From the NCBI RefSeq assembly GCF_003533305.1, contig NZ_DOEH01000019.1:64756-128755 (forward strand): a stretch of 64,000 nt of DNA. The letters are read 5' to 3'. Positions 25,184 to 33,426 of this stretch are shown in pieces (positions within the stretch are counted from its first letter, which is position 1; the number at the start of each line of letters is the position of its first letter). The DNA comes from Providencia sp. (GTDB lineage Bacteria; Pseudomonadota; Gammaproteobacteria; Enterobacterales; Enterobacteriaceae). The position numbers and the translations under genes were made by a program. The notes beneath the pieces are model-generated. The model worked only from the letters and a program-made list of their open reading frames with translations, was not told the DNA's origin and did no database searches.

Positions 25184-25737
25184 TATTGATACTCCACACT
25201 CAAAGTGCCTGATGCGGTAAACTCACCACCGCGTATCCCGCCGACATCGCTCGGTACAGCAACCGCCGTTAATGTAGGCTTACTGGCATATCTAAAAGGA
25301 AACCAATTATTAAGTTTTAACTGCTGACCATTCGCATTAATCTGAATGGCTAAATTGTTATCAGTCGTTTTTAATTTACCGGCTACTTTAAAGGTACTAT
25401 TAGGAACAGACATGGCATCTACTCCCGTAAACTGAATTTTAATTGCTGGGTTATCTGCCGCATCTTCACAATTAATATTGTAATTAATTGGGGTTTCTCC
25501 GTATGAGCCACCATCGATTTGATTAATAATCAAATCAGGGAATACAACCGAAACTGGTGCGCCTGGCGCTGGGCCATAAATATCACAGGTTTTTTCCACT
25601 ACTGTCACTTTGACTTGAATAGTAAAAACCTCAGCAAAACTTTGCCCACTTGCCAGTAATAAACTACTGGCAATCAGGGTTGAAACCATTCGCCGAGCTG
25701 GGCTTTTCGCTATAATTGGTTTGATTAACGACTTCAT
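25183..25737 (-). CDS. Fimbrial minor subunit (MrpF-like position)
   Basis: A 184-residue exported pilin. Of two adjacent ATGs I take the second (25737), which is 6 bases from AGGGG; the first would be only 3 bases away. The signal peptide runs to about residue 35 (S-F-A). The N-terminal donor strand includes F-T-I-Q-V-K-V-T, disulfide cysteines lie near C52 and C89, and the C-terminus is S-V-E-Y-Q. It belongs to the E-F-G tip set of the MR/P-type operon. Confidence 0.87.
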   Translation of the reverse strand: MKSLIKPIIAKSPARRMVSTLIASSLLLASGQSFAEVFTIQVKVTVVEKTCDIYGPAPGAPVSVVFPDLIINQIDGGSYGETPINYNINCEDAADNPAIKIQFTGVDAMSVPNSTFKVAGKLKTTDNNLAIQINANGQQLKLNNWFPFRYASKPTLTAVAVPSDVGGIRGGEFTASGTLSVEYQ

Positions 25738-25750
25738 CATCTGCCCCTTA

Positions 25751-26383
25751 TTACTCGTAAATCATTTCAAAAGCGATGAGTGCAGAATAAGCACCCGGCT
25801 CCAATGGGCCAGAAGTTCTTACCGGAGTCACATAATAGGTCAGTTTATCTTGTCCTGATGCTAACAATACTGGGTTACTATCTTCCCCGAGTGGTAGTGG
25901 CTGACCTTTACTATTACTCAATGCCAAACCAATTCCTGCGGCACCATTAACCTTTGCGTAATTAGGCATGAAAGGTACTGTTGGCGCTAAAAAGCGCACT
26001 TTTACCGCAGGCTGTGTCGAGCTCCAAGCGGTTTGTCCTGTTCTAATATTCTCTAATGATGTGGATGCTTCTAAACAATCCAACAATTCAATTTGAAACG
26101 GAATTGGACGTCCCTGTCCGCCTGTGCGGCTTAACTCTGCTGTTTCTGTATTACCCAATAGCACCGATTGGTAACTAGAGGTCATTGCCAATCGGCATGG
26201 ACTTTCAGTTAATGAACCCGATACATTCAACACACCGTGTTGGCCATCAACATTCCAGTTATCACTAGGACGGTACAAAGCACGATTGTCATCTTGTGCA
26301 AATGCCGATGCGCTACTCATACCCGCAAGCAAACAAACTAAAAAGCTATTGCGTAGCTGCTGGGTCAGTTTTTGTTGAGTCAT
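25751..26383 (-). CDS. Fimbrial minor subunit (MrpE-like position)
   Basis: A 210-residue exported pilin. The start is ATG 26383 with GGAGAG 4 bases upstream. The signal peptide ends at about residue 29 (A-F-A). The mature protein has a longer N-terminal extension (D-N-R-A-L-Y-R-P-S-D-N-W) before the donor strand, cysteines near C56 and C93, and the end F-E-M-I-Y-E. It is the first small subunit after the chaperone gene and may be a tip or initiator pilin. Confidence 0.87.
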   Translation of the reverse strand: MTQQKLTQQLRNSFLVCLLAGMSSASAFAQDDNRALYRPSDNWNVDGQHGVLNVSGSLTESPCRLAMTSSYQSVLLGNTETAELSRTGGQGRPIPFQIELLDCLEASTSLENIRTGQTAWSSTQPAVKVRFLAPTVPFMPNYAKVNGAAGIGLALSNSKGQPLPLGEDSNPVLLASGQDKLTYYVTPVRTSGPLEPGAYSALIAFEMIYE

Positions 26384-26427
26384 GGTTCTCTCCTTTCCAT
26401 TCATGCCGACAGGCCTAAGATAATGTA

Positions 26428-27168
26428 TTATTTGGTTTCAGGAACAACCTGACAGCTCGATGCCTGACAACGGAAATTCAGCTCTGGGCGACCGCCATAA
26501 TCATTGATATAAGTGATTACTGGCGAATTACCCAACTTGCTCGCACTCACTCCCAAGTTTTCACTCGCAAACGGCGCAACCATGATTGGGTTAAATTCTT
26601 TGGCATCCGCTTTTGCTGTCGCACCTGCATTAATAATGGTGACATAGTATGGCGTCGGGTTTTTTAACATCACGGTTTCACCCTGCTTTTCCAGCGTTAA
26701 TTTATCTTGTGCTGGAGCCGTATTCTTTTCAGGAATAATGGCTTTTGGGCGATAAAACAATTTCACTCGCGTTTGCAATGCAATTTGCAATGTATTTGGC
26801 TTGTCACTTTTTGGTGGAATTTCACGCAAATTAAAGTAGAACAGGCTTTCACGGTCGTTCGGTAACATGTTGGCAGCTGGTAATGCCTCAATTTTGACTT
26901 GGCTTGATTTGCCCGGCTCTAAACGTTGAACAGGTGGCAACACAACTAAGGGTGAATTAATTTTTTCACCTTCCGCGTTTTCCATCCAACCCTGTGCTAA
27001 ATAAGGCAATTGCTTGTTATTATTTGAAATATTAAGCGAGATGGATTTTTGTCCACCCTCAAAAACGACACGTGTACGGTCCATAGAAACTGCAGCTTGT
27101 GCAGCATAAGAGTACAGAATTAGGCTAGTTAGCCCTGCAACAATACTGCGTTGAGTTATCTTTTTCAT
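26428..27168 (-). CDS. Periplasmic fimbrial chaperone (MrpD-like, PapD family)
   Basis: A 246-residue chaperone with signal peptide about 1-25 (A-Q-A). The first domain carries the G1 donor strand and F-N-L-R-E-I-P-P-K, the second the conserved F-Y-R-P motif and I-N-D-Y-G-G. Two extra cysteines near the end (C-Q-A-S-S-C) probably form a disulfide. It pairs pilins with the usher encoded upstream, 102 bases away; that wider gap may contain an internal control point. Confidence 0.93.
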   Translation of the reverse strand: MKKITQRSIVAGLTSLILYSYAAQAAVSMDRTRVVFEGGQKSISLNISNNNKQLPYLAQGWMENAEGEKINSPLVVLPPVQRLEPGKSSQVKIEALPAANMLPNDRESLFYFNLREIPPKSDKPNTLQIALQTRVKLFYRPKAIIPEKNTAPAQDKLTLEKQGETVMLKNPTPYYVTIINAGATAKADAKEFNPIMVAPFASENLGVSASKLGNSPVITYINDYGGRPELNFRCQASSCQVVPETK

Positions 27169-27270
27169 GCTGTCGTAACCTATTTAGTGACCTATTTAAT
27201 AACCTATTGTGGTTGCTCGGTACTGCATCCGAGCAACCTCTTTATATTCAAAATAATTTGTTAATATTGC

Positions 27271-29814
27271 TTAACGTTGAGTAATTTGTTGTGCCTGCGA
27301 GCTCACACTTATCACAGGAATACACGGTAGTAATAACGCTTGTTCAAGAGAGCCTAACTGTGTCGGGAACATCACCTTACAAGCCTTGTTTTCACCCCAT
27401 GTCACGGTCATTGCATCCCCCGGATTAATACCACTGATGTAGGCATTACCTGCATCACCGACGATCCCGGTATTTTGATCTTTCATATTCTTCACCTGAG
27501 CACCAAATGGTGGATGAGTCCCATCCGTTAAGCTCAATACAGTCATGGCTTTTTGCCCCGAAACCACTTCAAAACGACGGAAACCTACGGCACCTTCTGT
27601 CATGGTGGCTTGTACCACTGACTGCTGTGCATCGACGTTATCTGGCAAGGCATTCAAATCAATTTGCGCCTTACTGCGGTAATAGCTGTTCACATCACCG
27701 ACAACCGCTTTACCAAACATATTTGACTCAACTGGCGCACCAAAGCCTTTGATTGGTACACCTGCAACGCCATCTGTATCAACAACCATACGTGTACCGC
27801 CCATGCTATTAACACGATGGAATCCACCGCCCTCACCAGTCATGGTGAAACCGCCCGAAGCCGATAAACCAAAGGCACTGTATTGACCATGTTGATAACT
27901 TGCGTTCGCACTGACACGAGCAATATCCGCTTGATGGTTAATAAAGGCACTGGAAGATGCACCGTAGCGACTGCTTCCCGCACTAACTTGGTATGTTGTA
28001 CGGTCATCAATACGGTCATAATAAGTGGCACGGTTAGTGGTATCATTGCGACTTGCATTCAATGAATAACCGATGCTTCCGCTATTACCCCATGGGAATG
28101 ACAGCGATAAATAAGCACTATCATCGTTCACACCGTTATATACACTGCGATTCGCCGATAAATTGACGCTGACGTTTTTAAGCGAACCAATATCCATGTA
28201 CTTCGACAGCATCACACTGTAGTAGTCATTATTTGGGCGATCCCAATAAGTTTGGTGGTTATAATTCACATACAATGACATGCCGGCATCACGGAAATTT
28301 TTATTCAGTGAAATGGTGTATAGCTCTTTACTACCCCCATAACGCTGCCCAGTTTGTTTCGCATTCAAGTAATCTGACATGGACATAAAGTCACGTTCAG
28401 AGAAGCGATAACCGGCGAACAGTACTTGGCTATCGTACTGTTCAAAGCGTTTTGAGTAGTTAACGCGGTATGAACCACCACTGACTCTGTTTTCACCTGG
28501 CAAACGTGCAAAAGATTGCGTTGCATCGAATGAAATAGCACCAAAGGCGAGCAAGTCACGACCGATACCCATAGAAAGCGCGTTATAGTCTTGGCTATTT
28601 AAGCTTCCGCCAAACAGTGACCAACCGTTATTAATACCCCAAGAAAATTCGCCAGTTAAGAAGTTATCCCCTTGGCTATGGCGTTCATAATCAGTAGGTT
28701 GACCTAATGCCAATTTATATTGGATTTGACCCGGGCGAGTTAGATAAGGCAGGTTAGCCGTGTCTACTTGGAACTCTTGAACCGAACCATCTTCTTCTTT
28801 AACAACCACATCTAACTTGCCGCTAATCGCATCACTTAAGTCTTGAATTCTAAATGGCCCCGGAGCAACTTGGGTTTCATACAGAACGCGCCCTTGCTGG
28901 CTAACAGTTACCGTTGCATTCGTTTTAGCAATACCTGTTACTTCAGGCGCATAACCTCGTAAACTTGGCGGCATCATATTATTATCCGAACGCAAGCTTG
29001 CTCCCGTGAAGCGGAAACTGTCGAACATATTTGATTCGAGGTAATCTTCACCCAGCGTTAACTTGGCACGCAATGTTGGCACCGCACGGTAAGCATAAAA
29101 ACGGTTCCACTGGAAATCTTTTTGTGTTGACGCGTTGATGCCATTCATGTGACTTAAACGCCCTTGCCAATCAGCACGTAAGCGCCATGCTCCGGCATTC
29201 ACACCTACAACACCGTTACCATTCGCTTGGTAGCTATCATTCCCACCTTTACGGTATGAATTATTCACATTTCCGTTAATGTTATAGTCAGCCAGAATTG
29301 CTGGAACACCATCATCCCAACGCGACGGTGGATCCCAGTTAGGTGCGGTATATTCCATATAAGCTTGTGGAATACTGACGTACAAAGATGAAGTCGCTAA
29401 ATCACCACGGATCTGCATCCCCGGTAAGCTTTCAGGATTTAAACACTGCCCGTCATGCCACCAAGTTAAATCTTTCAGTGAGGATGAAGTCAGCGCTAAC
29501 TGGTTCATGTATTCAGGCGATAAACAAGCTGCGCTCCCTTCTGGATCATTTTCTGGAGCATAAAAAGGAACCTTAATTTCAGGTAGCTGCTCATCATTAA
29601 CTTTCAGCGTTAATGAATAAGTACCCGGCATAATGTGACCTGCACGCGCAAACTGATTTAAATCAATGTTACTTTTGTCTTCTAAATCTAATACATCGGT
29701 ATTAAATTGAATTGCTTCTGCCGCAAAAACAGGCAGTGCTACACCATGAAAGGTGAGCGCAATGACCACACTGAGTAAACGTGGTTTTGGTGAGTAAGCA
29801 TTAAACAAAGACAT
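27271..29814 (-). CDS. Outer-membrane fimbrial usher (MrpC-like)
   Basis: An 847-residue usher from the ATG at 29814, which has an AGGG site 9 bases upstream; an ATG three codons earlier abuts that site. After the signal peptide (about 1-31) come the N-terminal chaperone-binding domain with a Cys pair, the 24-strand barrel with plug (P-E-V-T-G-I-A-K-T-N-A-T-V, G-P-F-R-I-Q-D-L) and the two C-terminal domains (G-F-G-A-P-V, P-P-F-G-A). Composition is less AT-rich than in the first fimbrial operon. It builds the MR/P-type fimbria. Confidence 0.95.
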   Translation of the reverse strand: MSLFNAYSPKPRLLSVVIALTFHGVALPVFAAEAIQFNTDVLDLEDKSNIDLNQFARAGHIMPGTYSLTLKVNDEQLPEIKVPFYAPENDPEGSAACLSPEYMNQLALTSSSLKDLTWWHDGQCLNPESLPGMQIRGDLATSSLYVSIPQAYMEYTAPNWDPPSRWDDGVPAILADYNINGNVNNSYRKGGNDSYQANGNGVVGVNAGAWRLRADWQGRLSHMNGINASTQKDFQWNRFYAYRAVPTLRAKLTLGEDYLESNMFDSFRFTGASLRSDNNMMPPSLRGYAPEVTGIAKTNATVTVSQQGRVLYETQVAPGPFRIQDLSDAISGKLDVVVKEEDGSVQEFQVDTANLPYLTRPGQIQYKLALGQPTDYERHSQGDNFLTGEFSWGINNGWSLFGGSLNSQDYNALSMGIGRDLLAFGAISFDATQSFARLPGENRVSGGSYRVNYSKRFEQYDSQVLFAGYRFSERDFMSMSDYLNAKQTGQRYGGSKELYTISLNKNFRDAGMSLYVNYNHQTYWDRPNNDYYSVMLSKYMDIGSLKNVSVNLSANRSVYNGVNDDSAYLSLSFPWGNSGSIGYSLNASRNDTTNRATYYDRIDDRTTYQVSAGSSRYGASSSAFINHQADIARVSANASYQHGQYSAFGLSASGGFTMTGEGGGFHRVNSMGGTRMVVDTDGVAGVPIKGFGAPVESNMFGKAVVGDVNSYYRSKAQIDLNALPDNVDAQQSVVQATMTEGAVGFRRFEVVSGQKAMTVLSLTDGTHPPFGAQVKNMKDQNTGIVGDAGNAYISGINPGDAMTVTWGENKACKVMFPTQLGSLEQALLLPCIPVISVSSQAQQITQR

Positions 29815-29861
29815 AAGTAACATCCCTAAAGGTCAGTATCAGGAAAAAATCAGCATTTTTA

Positions 29862-30395
29862 TTAGTAATAATCCAGCTTGAAACGAATTGCTGTTTGGTA
29901 TTCCCCTGGACGTAGTGGGGTTTCATCTGAAACGAGTCTTAACCCATAATTAAGAACATGGTCTCCGGGTTTGATATCTTGTTTTGATGTGGCCAATCCA
30001 GGTTGTACTGTTTGTCCTGATGCATCTTGTAATGACAATGCGACGCCTTTTGCCGCGCCAGAAACGGTGAACCATTCGCCATTTGCTGGGCCATCAAAAG
30101 TCACCGAAAAGGTTTGCCAATTGTCGCCATCATGTGGGGTGAGTTTGCAACCAATTAAGGCGATCGAAAAAGGTTGAACTGGTCCATGTCCAACTTGGCG
30201 TAACAAACCAATTGGCAAAATACCCATATCAATAGATTGCTCATAAGAACCAGTATCGATAGCACAAGCGGTATCAACGATGCTTCCTTGCATACTCACT
30301 TTGCCCCAAATTTCGCCAGGAGCAGCTTGTGCAGGCATTAGCCACAATGCACTGATTGATAATAATGCTAGCTTTAATTGTCCACTTCGCTTCAC
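29862..30395 (-). CDS. Fimbrial subunit (MrpB-like, likely anchor/terminator)
   Basis: A 177-residue exported pilin placed between major subunit and usher, the position of PapH-type anchor subunits and MrpB. I choose the GTG at 30395: it has an excellent GGAGG site 5 bases upstream and gives a clean signal peptide (K-R-S-G-Q-L-K, ending A-Q-A). Longer readings would translate through the hairpin at 30418-30445. Disulfide cysteines are in I-V-D-T-A-C-A and I-G-C-K-L, and the end is F-K-L-D-Y-Y. Confidence 0.85.
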   Translation of the reverse strand: MKRSGQLKLALLSISALWLMPAQAAPGEIWGKVSMQGSIVDTACAIDTGSYEQSIDMGILPIGLLRQVGHGPVQPFSIALIGCKLTPHDGDNWQTFSVTFDGPANGEWFTVSGAAKGVALSLQDASGQTVQPGLATSKQDIKPGDHVLNYGLRLVSDETPLRPGEYQTAIRFKLDYY

Positions 30396-30417
30396 AGTCA
30401 CCTCCATTACTGAATCA

Positions 30418-30445
30418 GTCATGAAGTGCCGAAGCACTTCATGAC
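30418..30445. other. Perfect 12-bp intercistronic hairpin after the MR/P-type major pilin gene
   Basis: GTCATGAAGTGC and its exact complement enclose a CGAA tetraloop. It lies 24 bases after the pilin stop codon and 23 bases before the next start. There is no T-run on the minus strand, so it is more likely an mRNA-stabilising or processing structure than a terminator. Confidence 0.8.
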
Positions 30446-30468
30446 ACACATACGCTAATATTTAAAAA

Positions 30469-30993
30469 TTAGTTGTATGCTAAGGTAAAGTTAGTGACTG
30501 CAGAGAAGTTACCTGGAACAACTGTTGCTCCAGCTAGACCTTTAAGTGCCGCTTGGAATTTCAGTGCATTGTCACCTTGAACGTAGTTCTGAGTACTTCC
30601 AGTATTCACTTCGATTTGAGCACTAGAAGAGTTCATGATTTTCACTGCTGCGCCAGATGCATCACCTGTGATTTGCAGTAAGCCAGTTTTTGCTGCTTGA
30701 CCATCAGTTGCTTCAGTACCAGCAAAAGTAATAGTCACTTGGTTATTATTTTCTAGGTTGCAGCCTTCTAATTGGATAGAGAAAGGTTGAGCTGAAGACT
30801 CGCCACCTTTTTCTAAAGTCACGTTAGAAACTTGACCTAATTCAACAGTTTGGTTCTCTTCACCTGGAGCGATTGAACATGGAGCTTCAATGATTGAACC
30901 GTTAAAAGTGACTGTACCTGTACCTGCGTCAGCAGCTAAAGCAGATGCACTCATTGCGCCAGAAATCAAAGTTGCTAAAATAATCTTTTTCAT
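30469..30993 (-). CDS. Fimbrial major subunit (MrpA-like)
   Basis: A 174-residue pilin of the type 1/MR/P class. The signal peptide ends at residue 20 or 21 (A-L-A-A-D). The mature start G-T-V-T-F-N-G-S-I-I-E-A-P-C is characteristic of MR/P-type and related major pilins. The second Cys is in L-E-G-C-N, and the end is F-T-L-A-Y-N. Codon use is optimised (many GCT, GTT, AAC-type choices), as in highly expressed genes. A 180-base control region with two inverted repeats separates it from the upstream regulator gene. Confidence 0.93.
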   Translation of the reverse strand: MKKIILATLISGAMSASALAADAGTGTVTFNGSIIEAPCSIAPGEENQTVELGQVSNVTLEKGGESSAQPFSIQLEGCNLENNNQVTITFAGTEATDGQAAKTGLLQITGDASGAAVKIMNSSSAQIEVNTGSTQNYVQGDNALKFQAALKGLAGATVVPGNFSAVTNFTLAYN

Positions 30994-31027
30994 ATTGGTT
31001 ACGCCTTACGATGAACGTTAAAATAGG

Positions 31028-31047
31028 GTGGATTTTAATTAATCCAC
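31028..31047. promoter_or_regulatory. Inverted repeat in the leader of the major pilin gene
   Basis: GTGGATT and AATCCAC flank a 6-base AT loop, 35 bases upstream of the pilin start. It could be an operator or a 5' leader hairpin. Confidence 0.45.
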
Positions 31048-31106
31048 TTGGTTAAATAATTAATGAATATTTATTTTTAATAAATAAAAATAAATAGAAT
31101 ACCTTC

Positions 31107-31138
31107 TGAGAAAAGAAAGTATTTTCTTTATTCTCAGT
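31107..31138. promoter_or_regulatory. Inverted repeat between regulator gene and pilin operon
   Basis: CTGAGAA...TTCTCAG arms continue with AAGAAA/TTTCTT after a small bulge. No T-run follows on the minus strand. It is a candidate operator for the XRE regulator encoded just upstream, or a weak transcript end for it. Confidence 0.45.
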
Positions 31139-31176
31139 TAAAAAATTAAAACAAATTAATAGCTATTAATAGAAAA

Positions 31177-31536
31177 TCAACCGACTAACTTACTCATCTT
31201 TACTGAAAAAGCATTCTCACCATGATAATACGGAACTGGAGGTAAGAATAAATTAATATAATGAGTACCAATCTCTTTCTCTACATTATTAACATTAAGG
31301 TAGACTGAACTAAAAAAACCACTCAAACTACAATCCAACTCATGTAATATAACAAAGAGTGTATCTACATTTATATTACAGACACCTCTTTCATATCTAG
31401 ACACTTGTTGTTGAGATATATTTAATCTTTCAGATAATTGTTTACCACTTAATCCGCGCTTCTTCCTTAAGCGGAAAATCTCTTTCCCTACGGCTATCAT
31501 AAAAATACTTTTCGATACTTCTTGTTCTACTATCAT
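31177..31536 (-). CDS. XRE-family fimbrial regulator (MrpJ-like)
   Basis: A 119-residue protein with a Cro/CI helix-turn-helix (about residues 18-72; G-L-S-G-K-Q-L-S-E-R-L and Q-Q-Q-V-S-R-Y-E-R-G). Size and helix sequence are like MrpJ and its paralogues, which link fimbriae to repression of motility in Proteus. In the Proteus mrp operon mrpJ is the last gene; here it lies directly upstream of the major pilin gene and points into the operon. AAGGAGCC precedes the ATG. No fimbrial invertase gene (mrpI/fimB type) is present nearby. Confidence 0.85.
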   Translation of the reverse strand: MIVEQEVSKSIFMIAVGKEIFRLRKKRGLSGKQLSERLNISQQQVSRYERGVCNINVDTLFVILHELDCSLSGFFSSVYLNVNNVEKEIGTHYINLFLPPVPYYHGENAFSVKMSKLVG

Positions 31537-32214
31537 ATTAGGCTCCTTACTTCAGATACAACCAACTTCTTCATTAAAGGCTGCCTGCAAGAAAATGTTT
31601 TATGCATTGCTCTGTTGGGAAGAAATTTACGTTAGCTTCTAATTAAAATCAAGCAAGGCAATAGCTATCAAGCAGTTATTAATCAAAATAAAATACCCTT
31701 AACACGAGTAATTAATGAAATTAAATCACTTTAATTCAGGAGCCTCAAGACTCCCATTATGAACATACAAATATGACTAGAATTAAAACCCAATAACATC
31801 ATAAAATGACTAGAATTAAAACCCAATAACATCATAAAATGACCTCTAAGTTGATATTTTATACTTAAATTAATACTTTTTAATACATTAAGTAATAGTA
31901 CGTATTAAATTCATAACAACAATGCATACTCAAAATCAATTAATCATAATAAAATCATTATGTTATAATTAATTTCAAATAAATCATTACTTCATATTTA
32001 GATATAATATTTTGTAATAACTCTAATATTATTGTAATCCCCGTTATTATTTTGAATAAAATAAGATGAGATTTTTATTTTTATTGAATATTTATTTTTT
32101 AGTTTATATCCTGATACAGTTATATTTTAACTACTAACATTATCGTCATTAAACTACTGTTCAATAAAATACATCATTAAATGAATAACACTAACGAATT
32201 TTCGAGATTCCATT
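31537..32214. other. Long AT-rich intergenic region with a 33-bp tandem repeat
   Basis: This 678-base region separates the fimbrial regulator (leftward) from the FKBP-like gene (rightward). It has no credible ORF. The tandem repeat at 31773-31838 is its only obvious structure. Confidence 0.6.
31773..31843. repeat. Tandem direct repeat, 2 x 33 bp plus partial third copy
   Basis: Two identical 33-base units begin at 31773 and 31806 (each starting ATGACTAGAATTAAAACCC), and the first five bases of a third follow at 31839. Not coding in either direction as far as I can see. Confidence 0.92.
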
Positions 32215-33411
32215 ATGACTAAAATTAATCACCCTAATATTAGAGCTTCAATTTATACTTCAATATTATTTTCAACACTACTCTTCCCATCATTATCATT
32301 TACTAATGAGAATCAACTTCCAGGATTATTAGAATTTGCTAATGAATATGAACAAAAAAAACTAAAGCAAGGAATAGAAAAAAATCAGCCTTACAATGAA
32401 GAACAAAGTGGAATTCAACTGCCACAAGTAAAATTGAAAATGCTAAATAAACAAATTCAAGCACTCACTATCAATGAAAAAATGTATAAGGCTCGTTTCC
32501 AACAACAAGAAAAAGAAATTCTACAAGCTAAAATAAATCGAGTTAATGACAACTTATTAGTTTTATTAAACAAGCAAAGCGTACAATTAAAATTAAAAGA
32601 ACAAGAATCTTTAAAATCACAAATAGAAGAATCATTAAATAAATCAAAAAATGAAAATCTTAATTTGAATAACAATATCAAATTATTAAGTCAACGAATT
32701 GAAAATGCTGAGAAGGCACAAAAATTAGCATTGGAACAAGCTGTAGCCACGCAGCAGTTAGTGCCTCTTGAGCAACTAAAAAGTGATGAAGCCCTAAAAC
32801 AAGCTTATGCGGCAGGTATCGCTATAGGACAAGATGCAATGACTATCCACAAAGAGAATCAATCTTTTGGACAAGATATGGACAAAAAAGCCTATTTAGC
32901 CGGTATCACCGATGCAATTGAAGGCCGTACATTACTTTCACCCACCGAATTGCATACAGCATTAATTGCAGCTGATTCTGCTATAACAAAAAATCGTAAT
33001 GCCAAAAAAGATCAACAAGCACCAATTACAAAAGCATTTATGGCGAATTGGTCGAAACAAAAAGGTGTGGAGTCAGATCCATTAGGCTATTCCTACAAAG
33101 TGAACTATACCGGGCAGGGAAAAATTCAAGCTACCGATATGGTCAGTATTGTCGTTAAAGAATCACTATTAGATGGAACTATCGTCAATGATATGGATTT
33201 ACAAGATAAATCGCTCACACTGCCATTAGATAACTATCCTCCCCTTTTCCAATCTGCCATTAGTCATTTGCAAAATCATGGCGAAATCACCTTTATCGTT
33301 CCGCCTGAATTAGCCTATGGCGATGAGGGCTACCCACCCAAAGTACCACCAGGAGCATCAATTATGTACACATTACGTATTGCAGATATAAAACCAGCAC
33401 CTGCTCTTTAA
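32215..33411 (+). CDS. Exported FKBP-like protein with coiled coil (Mip/FkpA-type, degenerate active site)
   Basis: A 398-residue secreted protein. The signal peptide is about 1-30. A Gln/Lys-rich coiled coil follows (about 60-180), then an FKBP N-terminal dimerisation-like domain (about 190-260; A-Y-A-A-G-I-A-I-G-Q) and a C-terminal FKBP domain (about 295-398; P-P-E-L-A-Y-G-D, P-P-G-A-S-I-M-Y). The isomerase pocket looks lost: H-Y-T-G is V-K-E-S, the F-D pair is N-D, and the W-x-x-G-L segment is F-Q-S-A-I. A chaperone rather than a prolyl isomerase is my inference. A Sel1-repeat lipoprotein gene follows after 15 bases. Confidence 0.82.
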   Translation: MTKINHPNIRASIYTSILFSTLLFPSLSFTNENQLPGLLEFANEYEQKKLKQGIEKNQPYNEEQSGIQLPQVKLKMLNKQIQALTINEKMYKARFQQQEKEILQAKINRVNDNLLVLLNKQSVQLKLKEQESLKSQIEESLNKSKNENLNLNNNIKLLSQRIENAEKAQKLALEQAVATQQLVPLEQLKSDEALKQAYAAGIAIGQDAMTIHKENQSFGQDMDKKAYLAGITDAIEGRTLLSPTELHTALIAADSAITKNRNAKKDQQAPITKAFMANWSKQKGVESDPLGYSYKVNYTGQGKIQATDMVSIVVKESLLDGTIVNDMDLQDKSLTLPLDNYPPLFQSAISHLQNHGEITFIVPPELAYGDEGYPPKVPPGASIMYTLRIADIKPAPAL

Positions 33412-33426
33412 TATTAGGAAACAATA

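Noticed and set aside
30994-31176. Invertible promoter element like that of mrp or fim
   Set aside because: The inverted repeats here are close hairpin-type arms, not distant matching ends, and no recombinase gene is near.
31773-31843. CRISPR array
   Set aside because: The two 33-bp units are directly adjacent with no spacers, and no cas genes are present.
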